Shown here in pieces: positions 1-11,905 of a stretch of 64,000 nt of DNA (position 1 is its first letter; each line of letters opens with the position of its first letter). The position numbers and the translations under genes are program-made. Location: contig CAZGOC010000004.1 in the NCBI GenBank assembly GCA_964527685.1, positions 1 to 64,000 on the forward strand, written 5' to 3'. The stretch is from UBA7396 sp964527685. Its GTDB lineage: Bacteria > Patescibacteriota > Gracilibacteria > BD1-5 > UBA6164. Below the pieces are notes generated by a model. That model was not told the origin of the DNA. It did not search any database and saw only the letters and a list, made by a program, of their open reading frames with translations.

Positions 1-860
1 GCTCTAAAAGTTCATTTTATACTTCAATCATCAAGTTCATAAAGTAAAAATCATACTTCTAAAGTGTTTATAGTCATTAAAAATTCATCAAGTAATCAAG
101 TTATATCTTTATTTGTAGTTTGAGTTTGTATAAAAAGTGATTTTGGTATGATATTCCAAACTATTTTACTTTCTTTTATATCTTTTAGTGACTCAAGAAT
201 TTTACCCCAAAGTTTAAGCCTATTATAAGGCTTTTTTTTAAAAAAGTTTATAATTATTTCTTGATGTTTTGGTTTAAAAAACATTATTTCAGAAGCAGTT
301 AAAAAAGCCTTTGATGAAGTATTTGAATTAAAAAAACTATTTGTGTCAGTAATTAATCAAGCAAGTAAAAAAGATGCTATTTTTTGATTTACTAAGTGAG
401 TATAATTAAACTCTTTTATTAAATCCCAAACTATTTCACAAGTCGAAGATGAATTAGTGTCTACTATATTTATATTTCAAAATAATTCATTTGATATATG
501 GTGATCTAAATTAACCCATAAAGTATTTTTAAAATAATCTAAATTATTTGTATAAATTTGTCATAATTGCTCAATTGATGCTACATCAAAAGTAATAATT
601 AAATCAGGTTTTATTAAACTAAAATCAAGATTTGGAGTAAAAATCTCCTCATCATTTAAAAATTTAAAACTTTCAGGAGTTGTTTCTTCATTTGTCACAA
701 AAAGTCAATAACTTCATAATTGTTTTAATATATAGTAAAATCAAGATAAGCTTCAAAAAGCATCTGGATCCATCCTTCTATGATTAATCAAAACAATTTT
801 TTTTGATTTTGTTAATATATTTTTAAATATTTCTTTTTCTTTTACTAAATCAATTATCAT
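1..860 (-). CDS. DHH-family phosphoesterase (NrnA-like), 3' end outside window
   Basis: The gene runs off the left edge, so the C-terminus is missing; about 286 codons are visible. The N-terminal half shows the DHH-family metal motifs: NHRRMDPDAFGSL near residue 26, a DVAS motif around residue 92, and LDHHISN near residue 117, the family signature. Proteins of this family (NrnA/oligoribonuclease or pAp phosphatase) hydrolyse short oligonucleotides or 3'-phosphoadenosine phosphate with Mn2+. Several glycines are TGA codons. The start is the ATG at 860 because no in-frame upstream ATG precedes it and the tRNA lies just beyond. Exact substrate cannot be told from sequence. Confidence 0.85.
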
Positions 861-895
861 TTTTTTATTAAGTTTATAATTATATATTTAAATGA

Positions 896-969
896 CACAG
901 ACTATAGGAATTGCACCTATGCCTACTAGTTTCGGAAACTAGTCGCTCTTCTAATTAAGCTAAGTCCAT
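896..969 (-). tRNA. tRNA-Arg(CCG)
   Basis: A cloverleaf folds on the minus strand. The acceptor ATGGACT pairs with AGTCTGT (two wobbles), the D stem is GCTT/GAGC, the anticodon stem is CTAGT/ACTAG with loop TTCCGAA (anticodon CCG, reading CGG), the variable loop has 5 nt and the T stem is ATAGG/CCTAT. CCA is not encoded. The T loop is TGCAATT, so the usual T55 is G, and one extra base seems to lie between the D and anticodon stems. The isotype rests on the anticodon alone. Confidence 0.75.
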
Positions 970-1081
970 AAAAAATGTTTTTTTAATTATAATAAAAAAT
1001 AAATTTTAAAAATCAAATTTTGACTAATAAAACTTATTGTGATATTATATATAAAATAAAAATAAAAATTAGTATAAAAAA

Positions 1082-2830
1082 ATGATAGAAGATATAAAAA
1101 AATCAAATAATGATTTAATAAATAATATAACTAGTTTCAAATCAACAAAAAATCCTTTTTTAGTATTATTTTTATTGTCTGATTTAAAAAATATATTTAT
1201 CTCTATTTGAGAAAATATAATTTCTTCAATAGAACTAAATAGCTCAAATCAAGCAAAAAATCAATACAAACTTATATCTAAAAAATACATAGAAACTTGA
1301 GTTTTTGAGAGTTTATATAATTATTATTTACACAATGATGAATTAAATGTTTTTGAGAGAGAAATAGATAAATATTTTCAAAACTCTTTTTTTACTGATA
1401 TGTCATTTTATTATTATACAATTTCAAGAAATGAAAAGTTTTTTGTTTTGTTTGAGATAATGCTTGAATTTTATAACAATTTAAAATTTAAAAATGATTT
1501 TTTTGAACTTGAAACTTATTTAGAAAAAAAAGATTATTTAGAAAAAAGTGGTAAATTGCTTAATTTAGAAATAAATGATAGAGACTTATTTTTTATCATC
1601 AAGTTTTTAAATGAATTTAGTTGATTTGATTTTACTCAAATAACTTTAAATTGAGCAAAAACTTGAGTAAATTTTATGAAATCACTTACAATATTTATTT
1701 TAAAAAATAGTGAAAAATATATTGATTTAAAAAACTTTTTACTTGATATATTTATCTATGATTCAAATATTTATGAAGAAATTATTGAAAAATTAGAAGA
1801 AAAAAAATTATTTTTAGTTATATCATTTTTAAAAAATGACTTGCATTCATGTATAAATGAAACTACAGTAATTGATTTTGAAACAAAAAGTAAAATAACA
1901 GAAATAAATAATTTATTAAAAAATATAGAGTATATTGATATTTCACAAAAAATAGATTTTTTATTAAAAAAAGAAGATTTTTTAACTCAACTACCAAATG
2001 AAGTTAAAAAAATAGCAAAAATAAATATAAAATTATCTTATTTAAATAGCAAATATACTAACATAGTTGATTTACTTTTATGAATTACACATATTCCAAG
2101 AGAGGTTTTTTATCTTGCAAAAACAAACACAAAAGACTTAAAACTTGAAGATGATATTTTGTATAAAGAAATCAAAGATTTGATACTTTATATAGATAAA
2201 TCTTATTTTTTGAGTTTTTTAAGACCATTTTTAATTAGAAAAATTTCAAGATATTTTAATGTTTTAGATTCAAAATATTATATTATAAAATTTATAGCTT
2301 GTGTAGTTTTGACAAATACTTACAAAGAATATGAAGTTATGTCGAAGTTTTTTTATAATTTAGAGAGTTTTTCAAACAAGTCTTTGAGATGATATATTGA
2401 AAGAATTTTACAATTTTGATGGGTTATAGTTTTTATACTTATAGTTTGATATTTTTTACCATTTTGATTTTTTGTAGCAATATCTTTGATTTTGATAAAA
2501 GAATTATTTAATTTAATTATTTCAAGATATTTTACTAGACTAAAAATGAGTTTGAATTTTCAATTTTGAAGTTATATTTGAGTATTTTTGTTTTTTTCAA
2601 TACTTTTTTGATATACTTTTTGATATAAAGATAATATAGAGATGTGATATAATAAACTAAAACCAGTTGTAAATGCTATTTCTCTACCTGCTTTTAAAAG
2701 TCTTGAAATACTTTGAGACAAATTTGATTATATCAAGGCAGATATTTTATGAAATAAAAAGCAAAATATTCAAAATAATATAGATTTTTCTTCAGTGGAT
2801 TATTTAAAAAAAGAAAGTTTTATTAAATAA
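1082..2830 (+). CDS. Uncharacterised protein with C-terminal membrane segments
   Basis: A 582-residue protein not assigned to a family. The first ~430 residues are lysine-, asparagine- and isoleucine-rich and look soluble and alpha-helical. Two strongly hydrophobic stretches near residues 440-470 and 495-515 look like transmembrane helices, followed by a short soluble tail. The reading frame contains many in-frame TGA codons that must be read as glycine; read with the standard code it breaks into several small pieces. It stands alone, ends in its own terminator hairpin, and is followed by a long gene-free region. No function is proposed. Confidence 0.7.
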
Positions 2831-2843
2831 AACTTTCTTTTTT
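2808..2843 (+). terminator. Intrinsic terminator of the 1082-2830 gene
   Basis: Perfect inverted repeat GAAAGTTTTATT / AATAAAACTTTC overlapping the stop codon, flanked by an A run on the left and a T run on the right. It can work in either direction but fits the upstream plus-strand gene. Confidence 0.75.
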
Positions 2844-2850
2844 AATAAGA

Positions 2851-2881
2851 AAAAAAGACCTACTTGGTAGTGGTCTTTTTT
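2851..2881 (-). terminator. Terminator facing both ways
   Basis: Hairpin with stem AAAAAAGACC / GGTCTTTTTT and inner TAC/GTA pairs. On the minus strand it would end the candidate RNA; on the plus strand it is a second stop after the 2808-2843 terminator. Confidence 0.65.
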
Positions 2882-3126
2882 AAAGTTAAAGCATATTCAC
2901 ATCTGTTGACGATTAAAAAATTTTTTTGTTGTCAGCAGGGAGTTTGCTATAGTTTTGAAAATCTAATCCCTGATCTTCGTTTTTTTAAAAAACTAGAAAT
3001 AACTTCAATTTTTTAAAAAAAAATTATTACCTTCCTTGGGTGATTTTTTCATTGCTATTCACCATGCAACTTTGTTTTTATTTTAATCTTTAATAGATTT
3101 TTTTTGTTTTTGGATTTTTGTTTTTT

Positions 3127-3182
3127 ATTATCCCTTTTATTTAAGATATTTTATTTAAAATATCTTAAATAAAAGGGATAAT
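3127..3182. repeat. Perfect 27-bp inverted repeat
   Basis: Arms 3127-3153 and 3156-3182 are exact reverse complements separated by TT. The arms begin ATTATCCCTTTTATTTAAG. It lies in the middle of the gene-free region and would make a very stable hairpin in either transcript. There is no T run directly after it, so it is not an obvious terminator; it may be a small inserted palindrome or a peripheral helix of the candidate RNA. Confidence 0.85.
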
Positions 3183-3664
3183 TTATTTTTCCGTTTTTGT
3201 TTTTATTTTGTTTTGTATTTTGGGAATATCATAGGATTTATATGAGTCCCTAACTTGGAAAGTAAAATTTTTGTTAATGAGCAGTTTCGTAAAAGATATT
3301 TCTTTACTAACTTACAAATATATTATAGCATAGGATTTTAAAATATACTACAATATCATATTGACAATATTATATAATATTTTTTAAAATCAAATTTATT
3401 TGTAATTTCGTTTAGTTAAAGGGAAAAATTTAAGATATAATTTATATTAAAAAACTAGTTTAAAACATATTTTTTTTAAATTTTAGAGTTATTTTTTATA
3501 TTTTTTTGAAGTATTTTTAGTATTTTTGTTTAAATTTTGTATACAAGATTTTTAGGTGGCTGTTAAATTGTTAAAAAAATGATAATAAACTTTTTATTAT
3601 AAAAATTGTATTTTAAAAAAAAGTTATATAATTGATTTTAATTACTTTAACTAAAATTAAATTT

Positions 3665-4558
3665 ATGCTAATTCGTCTATTTAAATACTCAATAAAAAAT
3701 ATTTTAAGAAATAAATTTTTATCATTTTCATCAGTTTTAGTTTTATGACTTTTGATGTTTTTTGTTAATTTACTTATGATAATGCACAATTTATCAAATA
3801 CACTTATAAATGCTGTAAACTCAAAACTAACTATTTCTCTTTATTTAAAAGATGAGTATACAAAAGATCATATAACTACTCAAAAATTACTTGAAGAAAT
3901 AAAGTTAAAATTACCAAGTATAAAAATAGAATTTAAATCAAAAGATGAAGTTTTAGAGGAAATGAGAAAAAAAGATAGTGAGCTTGTAAATATCATAAAA
4001 TCACAAAATCCTCTTCCAGCTACAATAAATTTATCAAATATAAAAATGGAAGAATATGAAAAATTAAATAGTATTATAGAAGGGAAGTATGGAATATTAA
4101 CAGATTTAAAAACAAATTCATCTTATGATTATAGAGTTCAATATGAAAGGATTTTAAAAATATTATCTATATTAAAAACTCTAAAATTTGCACTTTATAT
4201 TATTATAATTGTTTTTTTACTTTCAATAGCTATCATAAATTATTCAATTATTTGAAATTTTATTTATCATTATAAAAATGAAATATATATAACAAAACTT
4301 GTTTGATGAAGTAATCCTTTTATTTATTGACCTTTTATTTTTCAATGAGTTATTTATGCTATAATTTGATTTTTTATAAGTACTAATGTGTTTTTTATAT
4401 TTATAAATAATATTTGAGTTATTTTTGATAAATCATCAGTTAAAGAATATATAGTAAATAATGATTTAAATATTTTGCTTTTAATTCAATTATGAATTTT
4501 TATTTTAATTTGAGCTCTTTCATCTTTGTTATCATCTAAAAAATATATAAATAATTAA
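3665..4558 (+). CDS. ftsX: Cell division ABC-transporter permease FtsX
   Basis: A 297-residue membrane protein with FtsX layout: a cytoplasmic start (MLIRLFKYSIKNILRNK), one transmembrane helix near residues 22-45, an extracytoplasmic domain of ~120 residues, and three further helices at about 175-200, 225-250 and 265-290. FtsX pairs with the ATPase FtsE to control peptidoglycan hydrolases, often M23 peptidases, during division. No ftsE lies next to it, which is unusual, but an M23 peptidase gene is encoded nearby at 6932. The start is the first ATG in frame; no ribosome binding site is visible. Confidence 0.85.
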
Positions 4559-4643
4559 ATCTAATTTTTTTGATAAAAAAAGTTGTAAATATAATAAATA
4601 AGTTATAATGACAAATAATATTATTATTTAATTTAAATCAAAA

Positions 4644-4784
4644 ATGGCAAGAACACCAAAAAAAAATCAAGAACTTATAGAAGAATATAAAGAAGATTTG
4701 GATAAAAAAATTGATAAAACTTCTCAAAAAGCAACTTGAAAAAATACATCAACTGCAAAAGAATCATCTACAAAAATAAAATAA
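4644..4784 (+). CDS. Small lysine-rich protein
   Basis: A 46-residue very basic and polar peptide beginning MARTPKKNQELIEEYKEDL, with one TGA glycine. It lies 5 nt upstream of the adenylate cyclase gene and is probably co-transcribed with it. A TATAAT box sits at 4604-4609. No family recognised; a real but short gene is plausible because of the tight spacing. Confidence 0.5.
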
Positions 4785-4788
4785 TATT

Positions 4789-6813
4789 ATGAAAATAAAT
4801 AAAAATATAGTTTTTTTATATTTTTTATGATTATTTAGTGTTTTAATAATCAGTTATTTTAATTTGTTTGAAAATCTTGGAAATTTTTTTTATGATAGTT
4901 TTTTAACTCAAAATTTAAAATCACAAAAAGTAAATAAAGAAATAGTTATAGTATGAGTTGATAAAAAAACAATTGAGTATTTTTGAGAAAAGTCAAATTG
5001 GACTAGAAGTAGATATCAGTGATTATTAAGTGAACTTTTAACTCAAAATCCAAAAATTATTTTATTTGACTATTTTTTCTCAAATAAATCAATTCCAGAA
5101 AATTTTGATTGGGACTTATATCAAGAAATCACAAATTCATCAACTGGAACAATAGATAAAATTTATGAAGATTATCAAAATAAAATTTATGATAAAAATT
5201 ATATTTCAAAAATTGATATAGACTTTTGAGAGTTAATTAAAAATGCAAAAAATGTAGTTATACCATATTCTTACAAAACGGATGAAAAATCTTACAATAT
5301 CTATCCTATTGATGTTATTGCTAAAAATGCTCATTTATGATATGCAAATATAGATAATTCAAAAGACTGAGTTATTAGATATAGAACTCAAAATCTAAAT
5401 GATTCAAAATCTATTTCACATATTGCTTCTGAAATATATTTATGAGAAAGAGTTTGAATTGAGAAAAAATTTTATATAAATTATTTTTCTTTGCCATATG
5501 ATAGATATACTTCAATTTCTTTTCATAATGCTTATAACTGAATATTTATTGATTATGCTTGAAATAAGGTTGATTTAAAAAACAAAATAGTGCTTGTATG
5601 AGATTATGATGAAATATTTTGAGATACATATAAAACTCCTGTTTCAAAAGATAGAGTAAGTTCTTGAGTTGAAATAATAGCAAATGAAATTCAATCAATT
5701 ATTGAAGGTAAAAATATAAATGTTATTTCTGGTTATTTTGAATTAATTATAATAACTATTTTATATATTTTAGTATTTTTAACACTATATTTAACTAAAA
5801 ATATTTATTTAAATATTTTTGAGTCTATATTATTTCCTACTATTAGCTATTTTTCAGTTAGTAATATTATAACAAATTATTTTTATATAGATTTTAAAAA
5901 TATAGCATTTTGCTTATTTTTATCTTATCTAATTGTATTTTGACATAAAATATTTAAAAACTATAAAGAAAAAATAAAAATAAAAAAGGAATTTTCTCGT
6001 TATATGGACAAAAAACTTGTAGAAAATATTTTAAATAATGAAAATAAAAATTCTAAAAATCAAAATGTAACAATATTATTTTTAGATATAGAGTGATTTA
6101 CTGATATGTCAGAAAAATTAACAAATAAAGAATTACTAAAAATAACTAATAAGATTTTTAGCTCTTTTAATGACGTGATTTTAAAAAATAATTGAATAAT
6201 TGATAAATATATATGAGATAGTATTATGGTTTTTTGGACTGAACAAGATAATAATCATACTTTTTTAGCTTGTAAAACTGCTTTAGAATTAAAAAAATCT
6301 CTAGAAAAATTAAACCTTGAAATAAACCAAAAAATAAACATAAGAATATGAGTAAATTCTTGAGAAGTAATGATATGAAGTGTTTGAGATGAAAATTTTT
6401 CTGATTATACAGTTATATGAGATAATGTAAATCTAGCCTCAAGACTTGAGTGAATAAATAAATATTATTCTACAAGATTAATTATTTCAGAAACTACTTT
6501 TAATAAAGTAAAAGATCAATTTATAACTAGAGAATTAGATAATATAAAAGTAAAATGAAAAACTATTTGAATTAAAATTTATGAACTTTTATGAAAAAGT
6601 TATGATGAAGTAAATCATAATTTAGTAGGAACTCATAATAAAGCTATTAATTTATATTATAAAAAAGATTTTAATTGAGCATTAGAATATTTTAATAAAA
6701 ATAAAATAGAGTTTAACGATAAAACTTCGGAAATATTTATTGAAAGAATAAAAGAATATCAAATAAATAAATCTTACAATGATGATATGATTTATGAATT
6801 TCATAATAAATAA
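4789..6813 (+). CDS. CHASE2-domain class III adenylate/guanylate cyclase
   Basis: A 674-residue membrane-bound nucleotide cyclase. An N-terminal helix (~residues 7-28) precedes an extracytoplasmic CHASE2 sensor domain of about 270 residues, then three hydrophobic segments (~320-395) and a class III catalytic domain (~420-605). The catalytic domain shows both metal aspartates (FLDIEGFTDMSE and the D of NGIIDKYIGDSIMVFW) and the region VNSGEVMIGSVGD followed by NLASRLEG. It would make cAMP (or cGMP) in response to an external signal. A tail resembling a TPR follows the catalytic domain. A stand-alone cyclic-nucleotide-binding protein at 34245-34640 is a possible effector. Substrate preference cannot be decided by eye. 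Confidence 0.9.
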
Positions 6814-6865
6814 TTTTATTTTTTTAATAGTGTAATATGGTTAAACTATTATTTTATCATTATTT

Positions 6866-6894
6866 TTGATTTATATTTAAAAATATGTTATAAT
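6866..6894 (+). promoter_or_regulatory. Sigma70-type promoter for the M23/SLH gene
   Basis: TTGATT at 6866-6871 and TATAAT at 6889-6894 with a 17-nt spacer, 37 nt before the ATG at 6932. Good match to the bacterial consensus. Confidence 0.6.
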
Positions 6895-6931
6895 TTATAA
6901 GAAAAAAATAAAAACTAAAATATTTTTAAAT

Positions 6932-8773
6932 ATGAAAAATAATAATACTATTTGAGAAAGATATTATATCCATAGCTTAATTACTTTAGGTGTAGTATTT
7001 CTTTTTTGGCTATTTTGAAGTTATAATTCATTATTTTATACTGCTATAATTGATTATAAATGAGTTAATTGAGATGCTTTTGATGGAACAATTTACCCTA
7101 TAGAATTTGTCCCAGATCCATTACAATTAAAATATGAAGAAAGAAAACAAGATTTTGACAAAATTGATTCAAAATACTTTATAAAAACTCCTATTTATAA
7201 TCCAGATATTTTATCAAAAAATTTAGATGATTTAAAATATTGAACTCCTGATTATAATAATACTATAACACAAAGAGTTACTTTTACTGTACCTTATTTG
7301 TGAAATTATAAATTAGATGATTATAAAGAATATACTTGAAGTCATCCTTGAATAGATATTGTATCACCAAAATGAACTCCTATAAAAAATATTGCTAATT
7401 GATTTGTAGTAGATGTATGAAATCAACCAGCTTGATTTTGAAATTATATAATTGTAAAATATAGCAATATTTTAATTAATTGAAAAAATCAAAATATTTA
7501 TGGACTTTATGCTCATATGTCAAAATGAGTTGTCCAAATTGGAACTAAAATAAAAAAGTGAGATTTAATTTGATATGTTTGAGATACTTGAACTGCTACA
7601 ACTCCTCATTTACATTTTCAAATAGATTTAGAAGATGCTCCATATAAACCATATTGGCCATTTTCTACTGCTGATATGAAAAAAGCATGAGTATGATTTT
7701 TTGAAGCAATAAATATATGATTAGGAAAAGAAGAAGCTATTTTATATACTTTAAATTCTTTAAAATTTGTAAATGATAATTTAAATTATACACTTTTTGC
7801 TTGATGAAATAGTGATGAAAAACTAGAAGAAGAGAAAAAAGAAGAAGTTTTACCACCTATTGTAGATAATGTTGAAAAAGAAGATGTTAAGGGTGAAAAT
7901 AATTTAGAAAATACAAATTCTTGAACTAATGTAGAAAAAGATGATGAAATAATACCACCAAAAGAAAATGATTTTTCTTGAAACTCTTTAACTCAATTAG
8001 TGCAAAAAGAAAGTGTTTTAACTGATGAATTAGAACTTTTAAGTGCTTGATGAATAAATGATTTTTTAGTTAATGATTCAAAAGTAAAAGATTTAGATTT
8101 ACTTGAATTAAAAAAAGAAGATGAAAATATAGATGATACTATACAAGAAGATATTAAAACAAATTCTTGAAGTGATTTAGTAGAGAATACAAATAAAGAT
8201 GAAAATATAGATAAAAATATAGAAGATACTAAAGAAAAAATATTTTTAGATATACCAAATGATTATAAATATTACAATGAATTAAAATATTTAAAAGATA
8301 ATAATATAATTACTTGATTTTTAGATAATACATTTAAACCAAAAAACAATATTACAAGAGCTGAAGTTTTAAAAATTATATTGCTTTGAAATAAAATAAA
8401 TCCTATAATAGATGAAAAGTCAATATTTAAAGATATAAAAACAAATACTTGGGAAAATTCTTATATAAATGCTTGAGTTAACTTAGGAATTATTGATAAA
8501 GAAAATAAATATTTCTATCCATTTAGAAATGTTTCAAGAGTTGAGTGATTAAAGTTGATTTTAGAGCTATCTAAAGTAAACTTAGATGATATTTGACAAG
8601 AAAATATTTCTCTAAAAGATGTAAAAAATGATGATTGGTATTATAAATATGTAGTATATGCTATAAAAAATAATTTACTTTCATACTCAAATGATAAATT
8701 TGAGCCAAATAAACCATTAAATAGGGAAGAGATGATTTATATCTTGTATAATCAAATAAATAAAGAGCTTTAA
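6932..8773 (+). CDS. M23 peptidase with SLH domains
   Basis: A 613-residue exported cell-wall protein. An N-terminal hydrophobic segment (~residues 12-36) anchors or exports it. A LytM/M23 metallopeptidase domain follows (~130-265) with the zinc motifs GSHPGIDIV and HLHFQID, so it is predicted to cleave peptidoglycan cross-bridges. An acidic, Asn/Glu-rich linker (~290-430) leads to three S-layer-homology repeats (~435-613; for example ITGFLDNTFKPKNNITRAE), which bind secondary cell-wall polymers. A paralogue of the same architecture lies at 35653-37031. The gene ends in an 18-bp terminator hairpin. Confidence 0.88.
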
Positions 8774-8790
8774 AAGCTCTTTATTTATTT
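8754..8790. terminator. Bidirectional terminator
   Basis: 18-bp arms AAATAAATAAAGAGCTTT and AAAGCTCTTTATTTATTT separated by one base, overlapping the end of the M23/SLH gene and next to the convergent PAS gene. Confidence 0.8.
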
Positions 8791-8795
8791 TCCCC

Positions 8796-9938
8796 CTATT
8801 TTTCTTCTAAAAAATTAATGATATCAGCATTATCTTTTGATATTGCATTATTTCAAATACCAAAAGTTCTATTTATTCACAAATCTTTATCTACAATTAA
8901 TTTTCTATACCAAGAATAGTTTTTTGGAACTTTGTTTTTATCAAGCATTGTAAAGTCTGTTATATAATATCAATCTTCTTTTAAAGTTTCCCAAAGTCAT
9001 TTAATTAAACTTTCAGTATCTTTTTTATAATGTTCATTGTATAAAGTTCCATCTATAACTTTTTTCTCTAACTCTTCAAAACTCAATCAAATTGCATTTA
9101 AATAATTATTATTACATATCATTTTATTTTTAGCTTTTTCATTTTTTTCAAATGTAATATTCATTAAAAATTGTCCATCATTCCATACTCTATCTAATAT
9201 TTCAGATAATGATTTAAAAATCATTAATTTCCCTATACTAGAAGGCTCAATATTTATTATTTTTCAAACTTGATATATATAACTATCTATAATTTGACTT
9301 GTTTTTAATGTAAGATCTTTTTCATTTATTACATCTCATATTTTTGTATTTTTAAAAGTTCAATAAGTTATATCATTTCAAATTCTTATTTCAAGTCAAT
9401 CTTTTTTTCAAAATGAATTCCAAGATATAGTTTTTCATAAAACAGTAGTTAATTTTAAGTCTTTATATCATTCTCAAAATCCTAATTTTAAAATAGCATC
9501 TTTTGCAGTTCATTGAGATTCAGGTGTGTAATATTTTTCTAAAGCTTTTTTTTGTATTATATCTTCTTTTAGAGTTTTTAAATCTTTTGCTCATAAAGCT
9601 TCTATGTAATTTCTATTTAAAAAAATAGGTTCTCAGTTAAAAAATACTCAAATAGCTGGTATTTGATAATATAAATCATTATTTTCATCTAAAATAAAAG
9701 TATTTCATTCACTATCTGGATAACTAATCTCAAATAAATGATTAAAAATTGTATCAAGAATTATAGCTCTTGTTAACATCCCTTTTGTTAAAAATTCAAT
9801 TTTTTCGTTGTACTCTCAATGATTTTCCAATATATCTTTTACTTTTAATAATACTTCTTTTATTAAAATTCAAGCTTGTAATATATCTCAATTATGACTT
9901 ATTTCTTTGCTTTTAAAAGACTTTAATTTATCTAACAT
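8796..9938 (-). CDS. Protein with PAS-like domains
   Basis: A 380-residue soluble protein. Two stretches look like PAS sensor modules: around residues 100-160 (FLNRNYIEALGAKDLKTLKE) and 250-340 (ICNNNYLNAIGLSFEELEKK, followed by a PAC-like end with WYRKLIVDKDL). No histidine kinase, GGDEF or other output domain follows, so it may sense a ligand and signal through protein contacts. It stands alone on the minus strand, convergent with the M23/SLH gene. Family assignment rests on the repeated N-Y-IEA-LG pattern only. Confidence 0.55.
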
Positions 9939-10056
9939 TTTTTTTATAATTATTAAGTGTAAGGTTTTATTATATATTTTTTATAAAAAAATCAAATTCT
10001 TTTGGATTTTTTTATAATTTGTGTTAATATATTCCATATAATTAATATAAAATACT

Positions 10057-10812
10057 ATGAAAGAATACAGCTTTATAATTTCAGAAAAAAAATATACAAT
10101 ATCACAAGAAAAAGAACTTGTTTCTTTGCTTAGTCTTTTTTCTTCTAATACTAAAGTTTCTTCAATAATTCAATGGAATATATTAATGGAAATTGATAAT
10201 GATTTAGAAAAAATTATTACATCATATCATTGATTATTAAATTGTTTAAAATATTTAAATGAAAAAAATTCATTTTTACTTTTAGTCAAACTTTGAGATG
10301 TACTTGCAAAATTTATTAATAATTCTAAAGAACTTGCAGAAATACTTTCTCGTATTCCTGAAGAATCAAATAAAATGAAATTACTTAATATTTTAAGAAT
10401 TAAATGATTAACAAAAATACTTTTTGATGCTAGAGATCTTTGAAATATTTTTGAATGGTTATATTGAAAATCTCAAAAAGATTTTATTGATTTACTTTGA
10501 AAAAAATTTGTAAAGAATTTATTTTTATCAACAAATGAAATCATTATGACTTTGTATTATTTAAATAATGAAAACAAAGATTATTTAATAGATATAATTT
10601 GACTTGATTGAACTAAAAATAAAATTAAAACTTCATGAAATTTACTAGTAATGTTTAAATGACTTACATTAAAAAAAGCTAAAAAATTACTTGAAAATTT
10701 TAATAGAAATGAAATAATTGATTTATTTAAAACAGAAGATGATTTTTATAATTTTTTACTAAGATTACCAAGAGATAAAGAAAGATTATTTTTAAACTAC
10801 TTAAAAAAATAA
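10057..10812 (+). CDS. Uncharacterised soluble protein
   Basis: A 251-residue, mainly helical, leucine- and lysine-rich protein without signal peptide or membrane segment. No motif recognised. It ends 1 nt before the ATG of the amidohydrolase gene at 10814, so the two are surely co-transcribed and may act together. In-frame TGA codons encode glycine throughout. No function is proposed. Confidence 0.65.
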
Positions 10813-10813
10813 T

Positions 10814-11905
10814 ATGATAAACATAAATAAAAAAATAATAGAAAATACAATTAAATCAGAATTAAATTGAGATATAGAGATTTTTAAAAAGGAACTTAAT
10901 AAACTTGATAAGTTATCTTGATGCAAATATGAAATAATTGATTCTCATATTCATATAGTTGATTTTAATCAAAAAACACTTTGATTAAAAACACTTTTAA
11001 ATTATATGGATAAATCAAATATTAAAGCATGAGTTATTTTTTGATTACCTGTTGTTAAAATATGGCAAGAAAATGAAAAACAAAGACCAGGTTATTATTT
11101 AGATGATGATAATTCATGTTATTATTATTCAAATACTGATGCTATTGTTGCTCGTGAATATATGTCTTTAAATAAAAAAGATAGAGAAAGGTTTTATCCA
11201 CTTTTATGTTGATTTAATCCGATGGATATAAATAGTGTTGAACATATTATTAATACATATAATACTTTTCCAGGAGTATTTTATGGTATATGAGAAGTAT
11301 TTTATAGACATGATGATTTAACTCATATGACATATTGAGATGTACCCAGAATGAATACTGATGCTACTAGAAAACTTTTTGAATTTATTACAAAATATGA
11401 TTTACCTCTTTGTATTCATAATAATATAACTGCTCCTTGAATTTCAGATTATCCAAAATTTCTTCATGAAATGGAAGAAATTATTAGAGAATTCCCAAAG
11501 GCAAGAGTTATATTATCTCATTGTTGAGCAAGTCGTAGACTTAGAGCTCCTTATTATACAAAAATGATTTGAAGATTGTTAAGTGAATATCCTTGATTAT
11601 ATGTTGATTTCTCATGGGTTATATTTGATGAAATAATTGCAGTAAATGATATATCAATGCAAGATTGGGTTAAAATGTCAGAAGAATTTTCAGATAGAAT
11701 CATGATATGAAGTGATGTTTTATGAGATGCTTTTGAACAAATTTGAATAATTAATTCTAGATTTAATTCATTTTTAGATAAATTAACACCTGAAACTAGA
11801 GAAAAAATATGCATTACCAATGCATTAAATATTTATACAAAATCAAAAAATAAAGTAGAAAAAAATAAAGAAAGACTTTATCCTAAACTAAATGAATTAA
11901 AATAA
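10814..11905 (+). CDS. Amidohydrolase-superfamily protein (amidohydrolase 2 type)
   Basis: A 363-residue TIM-barrel metal-dependent hydrolase or decarboxylase. Visible metal ligands: DSHIHIVDF near residue 44 (HxH), a histidine in LPLCIHNN near residue 195, LSHCGASRR near residue 235 and the late aspartate in MIGSDVLGDAF near residue 298. This set matches amidohydrolase_2 proteins. The substrate is not evident; such enzymes act on varied small molecules. It follows the unknown 10057 gene with a 1-nt gap. Confidence 0.75.

Larger units (their letters stand above)
2850..3314 (-). ncRNA. Candidate structured non-coding RNA, class unknown
   Basis: The ~830 bases between 2831 and 3664 hold no convincing gene. 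On the minus strand there is a TATAAT box at 3322-3327 with a weak TTGTAG 20 nt upstream, and a good terminator (GACC/GGTC plus T run) at 2851-2881. The predicted ends can pair (AAGTTAG at 3307-3313 with TTTAACTT at 2883-2890), as in RNAs closed by a P1 helix. Inside are hairpins CAGGGA/TCCCTG and GGTGA/TCACC, a pairing GTAAAG/CTTTTAC, and a 27-bp perfect hairpin. The strand is A-rich in its loops. I could not find conserved RNase P, tmRNA, SRP or 6S motifs. Some helices use G-U pairs better on the plus strand, so the strand is not certain. Confidence 0.4.

Noticed and set aside
2850..3314. RNase P RNA or tmRNA identity
   Set aside because: Length and pairing ends would fit, but neither the conserved ACAGAA/GGAAAGTCC type motifs nor a tRNA-like T arm could be found with confidence.
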